The notes under the pieces are model-generated. The model was not told the origin of the DNA. It searched no databases and was given only the letters and a program-made list of their open reading frames with translations. From positions 6,324,001 to 6,388,000 of the forward strand of contig NZ_AP021874.1 of the NCBI RefSeq assembly GCF_009688945.1: DNA of 64,000 nucleotides, read 5' to 3'. The translations under genes and the position numbers were made by a program. This DNA is from Desulfosarcina alkanivorans (GTDB lineage: Bacteria > Desulfobacterota > Desulfobacteria > Desulfobacterales > Desulfosarcinaceae). Within the stretch, counting starts at the first letter, position 1. Each line of letters opens with the position of its first letter. This document shows, in pieces, positions 42,724-51,709 of the stretch.

Positions 42724-44730
42724 ATGGAAGTTGTAATGAACAACATACCGCTCGTGTGTACGTTGGTCGGCGTTGTTGGTGTTCTTTTTGCGATTATCCT
42801 CGCAGGTATCGTCAAAGGCGCACCCGCCGGAGACGAGAAGATGCAGGCCATCGCCGGTGCCATTCAGGAAGGTGCCATTGCCTACCTGAACCGCCAGCTG
42901 AAAAGCATGGGCATCGCCGGTATCATCATTTTTGCCGTTATTTTCGCTACCATGGGCGCCAAAACCGCCTTCGGATTCATGCTCGGCGCCGTGGCCTCGT
43001 TTATGGCCGGCTACATCGGTATGCGCGTTTCCGTACTGGCCAACGTGCGTACGGCCGAAGCCGCCAAAAAAGGCATGGCAGCAGGACTCTCCATGGCCTT
43101 CAAAGGCGGCAGCGTGACCGGTATGATCGTCGCCGGGCTGGCCCTGACCTCCGTGGCCGGCTACTACACCGCCACCCATGACGTCATCGCCCTAGTCGCT
43201 CTCGGTTTCGGTGGCAGCCTGATCTCCATCTTCGCCCGTCTGGGCGGGGGTATCTTCACCAAGGGCGCCGACGTGGGCGCCGACCTGGTGGGCAAGGTCG
43301 AAGCCGGGATTCCCGAGGACGACCCCAGAAACCCCGCCACCATCGCCGACAACGTGGGCGACAATGTGGGTGACTGTGCCGGTATGGCTGCCGACCTGTT
43401 CGAGACCTATGCCGTCACCGCCGTGGCCGCCATGCTGATCGGCCACCTGCTTTTCCCCAAGGTCCCCATGGCAACGGAGTTCCCGCTGATCCTTGGCGCC
43501 ATCTCCATCATCGCCTCCATGATCGCCGTTTTCTTTGTCCGTCTGGGCAGCGGCGGTTACATCATGGGCGCCCTGTACAAGGGCATGTTCGGTTCCGCCA
43601 TTCTGGCCGCCATCGCCTTTTACTATGCCTGTGCCAAGTTCATGGGCGGCCTGGGTGACATTTCCTCCCTGGATATCTACTACTGTGCCCTGATCGGCCT
43701 GGTACTGACCGTGGTCATCGTTATCATCACCGAGTATTACACCGGCATCTACGGCCCGGTGAAGAGCATTGCCGAGGCCTCCACCACCGGGCACGGCACC
43801 AACATCATTTCCGGTCTGGCCGTCTCCATGCAGGCGACCGCACTGCCGGTCCTGGCAATCTGCCTGGCTATCCTGCTGGCTTACAATTTCGCCGGACTTT
43901 ACGGCATTGCCATGGCCGCCATGTCCATGCTCTCCATGACCGGTATGGTCATCGCCATCGACGCCTACGGCCCCATCACCGACAACGCCGGTGGTATTGC
44001 CGAAATGGCTGAAATGGACGAAAGCGTCCGTGCCGTCACCGATCCCCTGGACGCTGTCGGAAACACCACCAAGGCCGTCACCAAGGGCTACGCCATCGGC
44101 TCCGCCGGTCTGGCCGCCCTCGTGCTTTTCGCTGCCTACGTCATGGAATTCCAGATGAAGGGCGGTGGCGAAATGTCTTTTGACCTGTCCGACGTGAACG
44201 TCATCATCGGCCTGTTCATCGGTGGCCTGCTGCCCTACCTGTTCGCCTCCATCGCCATGAAGGCTGTGGGCAACGCCGGTGGCGCGGTCGTCGAAGAAGT
44301 TCGCCGTCAGTTCCGCGAAATTCCGGGGATCATGGAAGGTACCGCCAAGCCGGATTACGGTGCTTGCGTGGATATCGTCACCAAGTTCGCCCTCAAAGAG
44401 ATGCTGGTTCCCGCACTGCTGCCCGTGGCCGCGCCCCTGCTGGTCGGCTTCCTGCTGGGCAAGATCGCCCTCGGCGGCCTGCTCATCGGCTCCATCGTGA
44501 CGGGTGTGTTTGTGGCCCTGTCCATGACCACCGGTGGTGCTGCCTGGGACAATGCCAAGAAATACATCGAAGACGGCCACCTGGGCGGAAAAGGCTCCGA
44601 TGCCCATAAGGCCGCCGTTACCGGCGACACCGTCGGCGACCCCTACAAGGATACCGCCGGCCCCGCCGTTAACCCGATGATCAAGATCCTCAACGTTGTG
44701 GCCCTGTTGATGGTTCCGTTCCTGCTGTAG
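42724..44730 (+). CDS. hppA: membrane-bound proton-translocating pyrophosphatase
   Basis: This 668-residue integral membrane enzyme with about 16 spans hydrolyses pyrophosphate to pump ions. The DNVGDNVGDCAG pyrophosphate-binding motif lies near residue 211, and a second Asp-rich site lies near 615 (GDTVGDPYKDTAGPAVNP). The cation-determining motif is GNTTKAVT near 446-453, with Lys and Thr at the positions that mark the potassium-independent, H+-pumping type. GGAGG before ATG 42724 supports that start. It is 29 bases after pth and followed by a strong terminator. Confidence 0.95.
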   Translation: MEVVMNNIPLVCTLVGVVGVLFAIILAGIVKGAPAGDEKMQAIAGAIQEGAIAYLNRQLKSMGIAGIIIFAVIFATMGAKTAFGFMLGAVASFMAGYIGMRVSVLANVRTAEAAKKGMAAGLSMAFKGGSVTGMIVAGLALTSVAGYYTATHDVIALVALGFGGSLISIFARLGGGIFTKGADVGADLVGKVEAGIPEDDPRNPATIADNVGDNVGDCAGMAADLFETYAVTAVAAMLIGHLLFPKVPMATEFPLILGAISIIASMIAVFFVRLGSGGYIMGALYKGMFGSAILAAIAFYYACAKFMGGLGDISSLDIYYCALIGLVLTVVIVIITEYYTGIYGPVKSIAEASTTGHGTNIISGLAVSMQATALPVLAICLAILLAYNFAGLYGIAMAAMSMLSMTGMVIAIDAYGPITDNAGGIAEMAEMDESVRAVTDPLDAVGNTTKAVTKGYAIGSAGLAALVLFAAYVMEFQMKGGGEMSFDLSDVNVIIGLFIGGLLPYLFASIAMKAVGNAGGAVVEEVRRQFREIPGIMEGTAKPDYGACVDIVTKFALKEMLVPALLPVAAPLLVGFLLGKIALGGLLIGSIVTGVFVALSMTTGGAAWDNAKKYIEDGHLGGKGSDAHKAAVTGDTVGDPYKDTAGPAVNPMIKILNVVALLMVPFLL

Positions 44731-44775
44731 TCATTGCAGCGGCGGACCCGATCCGCACATAGGGTTGGAAATAAA

Positions 44776-44811
44776 AGGATTGGCGCCCCAGCCGGCGCCA
44801 ATCCTTTTTTT
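44776..44811 (+). terminator. intrinsic terminator after hppA
   Basis: A perfect 12-bp stem (44776-44787 with 44794-44805) with a 6-base loop is followed by seven T. It closes the serA-to-hppA run. Confidence 0.93.
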
Positions 44812-44812
44812 A

Positions 44813-44841
44813 TTGATTATTGAGGGCCTCAGTGGTATATT
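44813..44841 (+). promoter_or_regulatory. promoter of carD-rluD
   Basis: TTGATT (44813-44818) and TATATT (44836-44841) are spaced 17 bases, immediately after the hppA terminator. The leader to the carD ATG is about 150 bases. Confidence 0.65.
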
Positions 44842-45000
44842 CTGCTATTCCATATGGTTATTATTTGCTTTCCCCAACCGCCGGTGGAGGGCGCGCCTTA
44901 CGGATGTCACTATTAAACCGGATGCCGGTCACCACCGGTTTCCGTCTTGGGAGCGTATCCTTCTCAAGCTGGTTTAAACCTCCAGATCGCTGGTACCCAC

Positions 45001-45546
45001 ATGTCAGAAAAATCGGACAAGGACAGCTCGAAAAGCACCGCCTCCCAAAAACGATTCAAGGTTGGTGATCTTGCGGTATACCCTGCCCACGGCGTGGGGC
45101 GCATTGAAGCCATTGAAACCAAAGTTGTGAACGGCGAAGAGCATGACTTTTACATCATGAAGGTCATCGAAAATGCCATGGTGATCATGATTCCCACCTG
45201 GAATGTGGAATCGGTCGGTTTGCGGGACGTGATCCAGAAAAAGGATATCCCCAAAATTTATGATGTCATGCGATCCCGCCAGGAACAGCCGATGGACAAT
45301 CAGACCTGGAACCGTCGCTACCGTGAGTATATGGAAAAGATCAAAACCGGCTCTCTGTTCGAGGTGGCCGAAGTGTTCCGGGACCTGTCCCTGCTCAAAC
45401 TGACCAAAGACCTCTCTTTCGGGGAACGGAAACTGTACGACACGGCACAGAACCTTCTCGTCAAAGAGTTGTCCACGGCCAAGAATAAAAACGAAAAGGC
45501 CATCATCAAGGAGATAGACGCCCTGTTCAAATCTGAAGAGGCCTGA
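45001..45546 (+). CDS. carD: CarD-family transcriptional regulator
   Basis: This 181-residue protein has an N-terminal RNA-polymerase-interaction (Tudor-like) domain, FKVGDLAVYPAHGVGRIEAI near 19-38, and a helical C-terminal DNA-binding domain with the usual LKLTKDLSFGERKLYDTAQNLL segment. CarD proteins stabilise open promoter complexes, often at rRNA and stress genes. ATG 45001 was chosen since it precedes a charged linker and then the domain. Earlier in-frame starts lack a ribosome site. rluD follows after 12 bases. Confidence 0.93.
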   Translation: MSEKSDKDSSKSTASQKRFKVGDLAVYPAHGVGRIEAIETKVVNGEEHDFYIMKVIENAMVIMIPTWNVESVGLRDVIQKKDIPKIYDVMRSRQEQPMDNQTWNRRYREYMEKIKTGSLFEVAEVFRDLSLLKLTKDLSFGERKLYDTAQNLLVKELSTAKNKNEKAIIKEIDALFKSEEA

Positions 45547-45558
45547 CCCTTTCCCTTC

Positions 45559-46551
45559 ATGTCCAACCCGCCTTCGTCCTTTTCTTTTTGCGTCCGGCCC
45601 GCACAGGCCGGGGTTCGCCTCGACGTCCTGGTCGCTGCCGAGGTCAACCAGTGTTCCCGCTCATTTGCTGCCGCGCTGATCCGAAAGGGTTGCATTGCCG
45701 TCGATGGGGCGGTCAAAAAACCACGCTACCCGTTAAGGGCGGGAGAGACCGTTTCCGGGACGATCCCCGCGCCTGAGCACATCGATTCTCTGCCAGAGGA
45801 TATCCCCCTTCAAATCCTTTATGAGGACGCTGAACTGCTGGTGCTGAACAAGGCGGCGGGAATGGTGGTGCACCCGGCCCCGGGGCATCCCGGCGGGACG
45901 CTGGTCAATGCGTTGATGCACCACTGCTCCGATCTGGCGGGTATTTCCGGTACGGTTCGGCCCGGAATCGTCCACCGGCTCGACAAAGATACGTCCGGGG
46001 CACTGGTGGTGGCCAAGAACAGCCGGTCCATGCACCATCTGGCCGGTCAGTTCAAATCACGGCGTGTTCGCAAAAATTACCTTGCCCTGGTGTACGGAAT
46101 CCCGAAAAGCAATTCAGGAAGCATAGACCAACCCATCGGCCGTCATCCTGTGGAACGGAAAAAAATGTCGGTCACCACACATACACCCCGTTCGGCCTTG
46201 ACCCATTGGCAGGTGCGCGAGACCTTTTCCGGGGCATCCCTGCTCGACCTGGATATCCGCACGGGGCGAACCCACCAGATCCGGGTTCATTGTAAATTCA
46301 TGGGACACCCGTTAATCGGGGACCCGATTTACGGACGCCGGGGAGAGCGAAAACGGCTGGCCGACACATCCATCGGAATGCGTCGGGCCGTCATCGATAT
46401 CCATCGCCAGATGCTTCATGCCTGGCGCATTTCTTTCGACCACCCGACAACCGGCAGGCGCATGAAGCTGGAAGCAGCCTTACCGGAAGACATGGCGCAA
46501 CTGATCGATCGATTCAGGATCCTGTCGGCAAGCGAAAAGGCTCAAGAATAG
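45559..46551 (+). CDS. rluD: 23S rRNA pseudouridine synthase, RluD family
   Basis: This 330-residue protein has an N-terminal S4 RNA-binding domain (about 15-75) and an RsuA/RluA catalytic domain with the active-site motif HRLDKDTSG near 139-147 (catalytic Asp in HRLD). An RTGRTHQIRVH segment near 240 is also present. The ribosomal position modified cannot be fixed from sequence; RluD itself acts at 1911/1915/1917. It is co-transcribed with carD. Confidence 0.92.
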   Translation: MSNPPSSFSFCVRPAQAGVRLDVLVAAEVNQCSRSFAAALIRKGCIAVDGAVKKPRYPLRAGETVSGTIPAPEHIDSLPEDIPLQILYEDAELLVLNKAAGMVVHPAPGHPGGTLVNALMHHCSDLAGISGTVRPGIVHRLDKDTSGALVVAKNSRSMHHLAGQFKSRRVRKNYLALVYGIPKSNSGSIDQPIGRHPVERKKMSVTTHTPRSALTHWQVRETFSGASLLDLDIRTGRTHQIRVHCKFMGHPLIGDPIYGRRGERKRLADTSIGMRRAVIDIHRQMLHAWRISFDHPTTGRRMKLEAALPEDMAQLIDRFRILSASEKAQE

Positions 46552-46569
46552 AGACGGACGCCGGGGGAT

Positions 46570-46602
46570 GAAAAAAAGGAGCAACCATGAAATGGCTGCT
46601 CC
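46570..46602 (-). terminator. intrinsic terminator of rnfB
   Basis: On the minus strand, GGAGCA/TGCTCC with an inner CCAT/ATGG pairing (46578-46602) is followed by seven T (46571-46577). It lies 26 bases after the rnfB stop and between the convergent rluD and rnfB genes. Confidence 0.82.
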
Positions 46603-46628
46603 CTTGATGGCGTGTCTTGCCTGAATGG

Positions 46629-48713
46629 TCAGGCCGCGTTCTGGTCCTGCCGGTCCGGGTCATAGCAGATCCGGCAGCAGTTGAGGCACCGTTTGGACTC
46701 ATGTCTGGCGTCGGACTCGGTGATCACCTGGTCCACCTCGATCATTGAATCGATGCGTTCGGCCACGGGAAGTTCGGGCATGGGTGTCCTCGGTGAGGGG
46801 ACCACCCCCGCAACGGTGTCGAACAGCGATTCGGGAATGTGGCGCTTACGCAGGGATCGGGGAGACCCCTTGATCTCCTCCCCGGTCATGTACTGGTGAA
46901 TGGAGCGGGCTGCCCGTCGTCCGCCGCCGATGGCGTCGACCACCAATGAGGGGCCCGTGGCCACATCACCTCCGGTAAACAGATAAGGGACGGTGCACTG
47001 CAGGGTTTCCGGGTCGTTGTCGAAGGTATTCCAGCGGGTGATGGCGATGTTCTCTTTGTCCGGTTCGCCTTCCATGAAACGGATGTCGGGCTGCTGGCTG
47101 ATGGCGGAGATGACCATATCCACGTCGAGGATCGTTTCCGACCCTTCGATGGGTACCGGCCGCCGTCGACCGCTGGCGTCGGGTTCTCCCAATTCCATCT
47201 GCAGGTATTCCAGTCCCTTGACATTTCCCTGCCCATCGTCGAGAACACGGGTTGGAGCGGCCAGGAACTGAAATTTGATGCCTTCGTGTTCGGCGGCCAC
47301 AATTTCCACTTCGTTGGCCGGCATTTCTTTGCGTGTACGTCGATAGACGATGTAGACTTCTTCGCAACCCAGGCGCAGCAGGGTGCGCACACAGTCGATG
47401 GCGGAATTGCCGCCGCCGACAACGGCCGCCCGCTTGCCAATGGGAACCTTTTTGTCCGGGGAATCGGCCACGGAAGAAAGAAAGTTGATTCCCTGGGAAA
47501 CGCCCTTCAACTCTTCCCCCTTGATGCCAAGGGTGTAGTCTTTCCATGCGCCGATACCCATGAAGATGGCATCATACCCCTCGTCACGCAGACTCTGGAT
47601 AGTGAAGTCCTGGCCTAACACCGTATTGTAGTGCACATCGACGCCCAGGTTGAGGATGCCTTCGATTTCCCAGTCAAGCACCTTGTCCGGCAGCCGGTAT
47701 TCAGGGATGCCGTAGCGGGTGATGCCGCCGAGTTTGGACATGGCCTCGTAGATGGTGGGATGGTGGCCCAGCCGCCTCAGGAAATAGGCGCAGCTGACGC
47801 CGGCGGGGCCGCCGCCGATGACGGCGACGCGTTTGCCGGTATCCGGTGCGCAGGAGATGGGAAACCGACGGCCGCTGTTCATTTCGTAGTCGGCCACGAA
47901 ACGCTTGAGCTGGTTGATGGATACGGCCTCATCCTCGATGCCCCGGCGGCAGTAATTCTCGCAGGGGTGCGGGCAGACGCGTCCGCAGGAGAGCAACAGC
48001 GGGTTGCGTTCACGGATGGTGTTGACGGCCCCTTCATAATCGCCTTCCTTGATCAGGCGGATGTATTTGGGAATATCGATTTCCGCCGGACAGGTCTGCT
48101 GGCAGGGGGCCAGGGCATGGTCCTCCTGGTTGAAGACCAGCAGGCGCTGGGACATGGTTTTAACGGACAGCAGGTCTTTGGGGCAGGCGGTGGCACAGGC
48201 CCCGCAACCCACGCATTTGAATTCGTCGATGACCGGGAAGCCTTCGGGGCCCATATAGATGGCGTCGAACATACACGACCGGATGCAGTCTCCCATGCCC
48301 AGGCAGCCGATGGAGCAGACCCGTTTGCCCCCGTACAGGGCCGTCATGGCGGCGCAGGTCATGGCGCCATTGTAGATGAACTTGTCGTCTGCCCGGTCGC
48401 CGCCGCTGCAGGGGTTGAGCGATTTGAGCGGTTCGGCTGTACCCGGGTCCACACCCATGACACCGGCGATATTGACGGCCGCCTCTGAATCGGCGGCCAC
48501 ACAGATACCGGGGCCGGCCTTGCCTTCGACAATGGCCACGGCAGCGGCGCTGCATCCTGCATACCCGCATCCACCGCAGTTGGCGCCGGCCAGGAAATAC
48601 TCCACCTGGCCGATGCGGGGGTCTTCATAAACATAAAAGACTTTTGAGGCAACACTGAGGATGATGCCGCAGGTTGCGCCAATGCCCAGCATGACGAGAA
48701 TAGCGATGGTCAC
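46629..48713 (-). CDS. rnfB: RnfB fused to a GltD-like NAD(P)H/FAD oxidoreductase
   Basis: This is a 694-residue fusion. Residues 1-25 are the membrane anchor. C46, C49, C54 and C71 form the RnfB-type [4Fe-4S] site. A ferredoxin domain follows, with C133/C137/C143/C147 and C167/C170/C173/C177. From about 200 the protein is a GltD/NfnL-like module. It has an N-terminal Cys-rich helical domain (CQQTCPAEIDIPKYI), an FAD motif VIGGGPAG near 297, and a pyridine-nucleotide motif VVGGGNSAID near 430 followed by YRRTRKEMP, the pattern of NADPH users. A late CLNCCRIC follows. Ordinary RnfB is about 190-330 residues. The start is GTG with AGGAGG five bases upstream. A terminator separates it from rnfA. 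Confidence 0.92.
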   Translation of the reverse strand: MTIAILVMLGIGATCGIILSVASKVFYVYEDPRIGQVEYFLAGANCGGCGYAGCSAAAVAIVEGKAGPGICVAADSEAAVNIAGVMGVDPGTAEPLKSLNPCSGGDRADDKFIYNGAMTCAAMTALYGGKRVCSIGCLGMGDCIRSCMFDAIYMGPEGFPVIDEFKCVGCGACATACPKDLLSVKTMSQRLLVFNQEDHALAPCQQTCPAEIDIPKYIRLIKEGDYEGAVNTIRERNPLLLSCGRVCPHPCENYCRRGIEDEAVSINQLKRFVADYEMNSGRRFPISCAPDTGKRVAVIGGGPAGVSCAYFLRRLGHHPTIYEAMSKLGGITRYGIPEYRLPDKVLDWEIEGILNLGVDVHYNTVLGQDFTIQSLRDEGYDAIFMGIGAWKDYTLGIKGEELKGVSQGINFLSSVADSPDKKVPIGKRAAVVGGGNSAIDCVRTLLRLGCEEVYIVYRRTRKEMPANEVEIVAAEHEGIKFQFLAAPTRVLDDGQGNVKGLEYLQMELGEPDASGRRRPVPIEGSETILDVDMVISAISQQPDIRFMEGEPDKENIAITRWNTFDNDPETLQCTVPYLFTGGDVATGPSLVVDAIGGGRRAARSIHQYMTGEEIKGSPRSLRKRHIPESLFDTVAGVVPSPRTPMPELPVAERIDSMIEVDQVITESDARHESKRCLNCCRICYDPDRQDQNAA

Positions 48714-48835
48714 GAAAACCTCCTTGAATCGAGATCAATGGTTCGCTTGAAAAGCGGGTGTCAATCCATCAAACTTTTTTCTATTAACCGGGCCTGTATG
48801 AATGCATGTGCGCTGCAGTCGAACAGAATCGGTAC

Positions 48836-48874
48836 AAAAAAACCGTTTGGACCCCAGGCACTCCAAACGGTTTT
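48836..48874 (-). terminator. intrinsic terminator between rnfA and rnfB
   Basis: A 13-base inverted repeat (48839-48851 with 48862-48874) with a 10-base loop gives a T-tract on the minus strand (48835-48842). It lies 49 bases after the rnfA stop. The region 48714-48834 then has TTGACA as a possible -35 near 48770 without a good -10, so rnfB may depend on read-through or its own unrecognised promoter. Confidence 0.82.
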
Positions 48875-48922
48875 AGCCAATCATTCTTATGTATCGCTCC
48901 CGTTAAGCGCAGGTACCACCAC

Positions 48923-49495
48923 CTACACCATACCGCGAAAGGCATAGAAACTCAGGGAAATAACACCGGCGGTGATCAGGGCAATGGAGGTGTCCTGCAA
49001 GGGCCTGGGAACCCGGGCCAGCAGGATGCGCTCACGCAACCCGGCGAAGATGATCAGTGCCAGGCCGAAGCCGGCGGCATATCCGAAGGACGTGACCAGG
49101 GCCGGTAAAAAACCAAGCTCCTTGTCGATGTTGAGCACGCAGACACCGAATACGGCGCAGTTGGTCGTGATCAGCGGAAGAAAAATGCCCAGACCGGCGT
49201 AAAGCGCGGGGATGCTTTTTTTCAGGAACATTTCAACGAACTGCACCAGGGACGCAATCACCAGAATAAAGGCGATGGTTCGCAGGAATACGAGGTTGTT
49301 GGGCAACAGCAGGTAATTAAAGATCAGCCAGGTCATAACGCCCGCCATGACCAGGACGAAAATGACGGCCATGGCCATGCCCATGGCGGTTTCCATCTTC
49401 TTGGAGGTCCCCAGAAACGGGCAGTTGCCAAGGAACTGCGCCAGCAGGATATTGTTGACGAAGATGGTGGCAATGATGATTTCAATATATTCCAT
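48923..49495 (-). CDS. rnfA: Rnf complex subunit RnfA
   Basis: This 190-residue protein with six membrane spans has NNILLAQFLGNCPFLGTSKK at 14-33 and a second inverted-topology cysteine in TTNCAVFGVC. These cysteines coordinate the membrane [2Fe-2S] cluster shared with RnfE. GGGAGGA precedes the ATG at 49495. It is the last gene before the internal terminator. Confidence 0.95.
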   Translation of the reverse strand: MEYIEIIIATIFVNNILLAQFLGNCPFLGTSKKMETAMGMAMAVIFVLVMAGVMTWLIFNYLLLPNNLVFLRTIAFILVIASLVQFVEMFLKKSIPALYAGLGIFLPLITTNCAVFGVCVLNIDKELGFLPALVTSFGYAAGFGLALIIFAGLRERILLARVPRPLQDTSIALITAGVISLSFYAFRGMV

Positions 49496-49514
49496 GGTAG
49501 CTTAATTCCTCCCG

Positions 49515-50138
49515 CTATTTGCTGGGGATCAGGTTCATCGCGCAGAGCAATAATCCCAGGATCACAAACGCCCCCGGGGCCTGGACGGCAAAACCGAACG
49601 GTTCGAAAGAGGCGCCGAAGATGTTGGTTACGTCCCAATGGATCAGTCCGAACACGTCTCCTTTAAGGGAGCCGGTTCCGATCAGTTCACGCACGGCACC
49701 CAGCAGGCCCAGTGCCCAGGTGAATCCGAGCCCGATGCCCAGCCCGTCGGCCGTCGATTTGACCACGCCGTTTTTGGAGGCAAATGCCTCGGCGCGGCCG
49801 AGAACGACGCAGTTGACCACGATCAGGGGGATAAACACGCCCAGGTCGAGAAAAAGGTTGTAGGCAAAGGCCTGCATCATCTGTTCGACCACGATGACGA
49901 AGGTGGCGATGATGATGATGAAGCAGGCGATGCGCACCTTGGGCGGAATCACCTTTCTCAGCAGGCTGACCAGGATGTTGGAGCAAAGCAGCACGAAAGT
50001 GGTGGCCAGTCCCATGCCGATCCCGTTTTTCATGGACGTGGTCACGCCCAGCACCGGACAGAGACCGAGGACCAGCCGGAACGGCGGAACCTCTTTCCAG
50101 AGGCCTTTGGTAAATTCAGAAGCGATCGATTTGGCCAT
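49515..50138 (-). CDS. rnfE: Rnf complex subunit RnfE
   Basis: This 207-residue protein has six predicted spans and is homologous to RnfA in inverted topology. LGLCPVLGVTTSMKNG and VVNCVVLGRAEAFA carry the cysteines for the shared intramembrane cluster. AAGGAG lies upstream of ATG 50138. Spacing to rnfG is 13 bases and to rnfA 19 bases, a tight operon. Confidence 0.95.
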   Translation of the reverse strand: MAKSIASEFTKGLWKEVPPFRLVLGLCPVLGVTTSMKNGIGMGLATTFVLLCSNILVSLLRKVIPPKVRIACFIIIIATFVIVVEQMMQAFAYNLFLDLGVFIPLIVVNCVVLGRAEAFASKNGVVKSTADGLGIGLGFTWALGLLGAVRELIGTGSLKGDVFGLIHWDVTNIFGASFEPFGFAVQAPGAFVILGLLLCAMNLIPSK

Positions 50139-50151
50139 TGAGTAAACTCCT

Positions 50152-50745
50152 TTATTTGCCCATGCCTTTGATTTTTTCTTCCAGCTGCGGTTTCAACCTG
50201 TTGTATGCCTCGACAGCCTGATTGACCCCGCTGCAAACGGCCCGCGAGGTGATCGTCGCGCCGCTCAGGGCGCTGATCTGGCCGCCGTCGGTGGTGACGC
50301 CAAAGGCGTCGCTGATGCTTTGGCCCACAAACTGCGCCGCAAACTTGGGGTCGTCCTTGGCCATGGCGCCCAGTCCAGGGGTCTCCTTGTGGGTCGTCAC
50401 CGCCAGGCCGCGCAGGGTGTTCTCCGCCATGTTGATCGCCACGACCATCCCGACCTTGTCCCCATAGCCGTTGGCGGCGGCTTCAACGACGACCGTGTCG
50501 GCCGTGCCGCCGAATACGCCCACGAAAATATTGCGATCCTGGTCCCCGTCTTTGATTTTGAACCGGTCTTCCACCGGGTCGTTGTCGGCAGCTTCGAGGA
50601 TCGCGCGAATGGCGGGCCCTTTGACCAGGTTCATCACATTGTTTTCAATCTTGGGTTTGGCCCATTCCTCCAGCCCTTTCAAGCCGCCGCCTGAAATGAC
50701 ACTGAGAATGGTCAAAACCACAACCATTTTGATCATTTCACCCAT
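50152..50745 (-). CDS. rnfG: Rnf complex subunit RnfG (flavoprotein)
   Basis: This 197-residue protein has one N-terminal membrane span and a periplasmic FMN-binding domain. The flavinylation motif SGATITS near 158-164 carries the threonine that binds FMN through a phosphoester bond. It probably passes electrons between RnfD and the periplasmic side, where the cytochrome encoded in this operon could exchange with it. It starts just after the rnfD stop. Confidence 0.93.
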   Translation of the reverse strand: MGEMIKMVVVLTILSVISGGGLKGLEEWAKPKIENNVMNLVKGPAIRAILEAADNDPVEDRFKIKDGDQDRNIFVGVFGGTADTVVVEAAANGYGDKVGMVVAINMAENTLRGLAVTTHKETPGLGAMAKDDPKFAAQFVGQSISDAFGVTTDGGQISALSGATITSRAVCSGVNQAVEAYNRLKPQLEEKIKGMGK

Positions 50746-50746
50746 G

Positions 50747-51709
50747 TTACGCCACCTTTCCGATTGCCTTGGGTCTGATCTTGTCGACCAGCGGATTTAT
50801 CAGATTGATCAGGAGAATTGCGAAGATCACGCCGTCCACATAAACACCGATGTTTCGGATCAGAACCGTCATGAACCCGCCAAGTGCGCCATAGACAAGC
50901 ATGGGAATAAAGTTGACCGGTGATGATGAGCTTTCGGTGGCCAGGAAGAAGGCCCCGATCAGGGTGTAGCCGGTTAGCAGGTGGAACACCGGCGGGGCGT
51001 AGCGTGCCGGGTCGACCATGTTGAACAGCATGGCGCTGATGAATACACCGGCGATGAAGGCAATGCTGATTTCCCACCGGATGATTCCCCGCAGCATCAG
51101 GTAGATCCCCCCGAGGGCAAGGGCCAGGCCACAGGAACTGCCCAGGCCGCCCACCTGTCGTCCCATGAACAGGTCGATGGGATTGAGGTGCTCCACCGCT
51201 GCAGGACCGAAGGCCTTCAGGGCGGCCAGTGGATCCGTGGCCGATGGAAAGTCGAGTGAGAAGTTGACCAGGGCGGCGTCGAAGTCCATATGGGATTTGT
51301 AGGAAACCATCAGGATGGCGATCGCCAGAACGACCGGATTGAAGGGATTGGCGCCGATGCCGCCGAAGATCTGCATACCGATGACGATGGCCAGAAAGGT
51401 GGCGATGATGACGAACCACCAGGGGGCCGACGCGGGCAGCACCATGGCGATCAGCAGCCCGATCAGGGCGGCATTCCCGTTGCCGACAGTAATCGGTCGT
51501 TTGCCGGCATAGTTGAGCAGCAGTTCCCACAGGATCGCGGATGAAATGGCCAGGCAGATAACGCCCAGCGCCGGGGCGCCGTAATAGGCGATTCCCACCA
51601 TGGCTGCAGGAAGGGCGGCGATGATGGTGTGGTAGCTTCGCTCGGGAATCCCGCTGCCGTCATGCCAGAACGGTGCGTGAGATACAATTAGCGTCTTCTT
51701 ACTGTTCAT
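50747..51709 (-). CDS. rnfD: Rnf complex subunit RnfD (flavoprotein)
   Basis: This 320-residue protein has about nine to ten spans. The motif PSATDPLAALK near 154-164 corresponds to the S(T)GAT-type flavinylation site. The position after the threonine is Asp rather than Pro, a small deviation. The end GVIFAILLINLINPLVDKIRP is typical. The gene overlaps rnfC by 11 bases, so translation is coupled. Confidence 0.93.
   Translation of the reverse strand: MNSKKTLIVSHAPFWHDGSGIPERSYHTIIAALPAAMVGIAYYGAPALGVICLAISSAILWELLLNYAGKRPITVGNGNAALIGLLIAMVLPASAPWWFVIIATFLAIVIGMQIFGGIGANPFNPVVLAIAILMVSYKSHMDFDAALVNFSLDFPSATDPLAALKAFGPAAVEHLNPIDLFMGRQVGGLGSSCGLALALGGIYLMLRGIIRWEISIAFIAGVFISAMLFNMVDPARYAPPVFHLLTGYTLIGAFFLATESSSSPVNFIPMLVYGALGGFMTVLIRNIGVYVDGVIFAILLINLINPLVDKIRPKAIGKVA

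Noticed and set aside
43192..44607. 471-residue Gly/His-rich minus-strand frame opposite hppA
   Set aside because: Its composition is a by-product of the membrane-protein codons on the plus strand.
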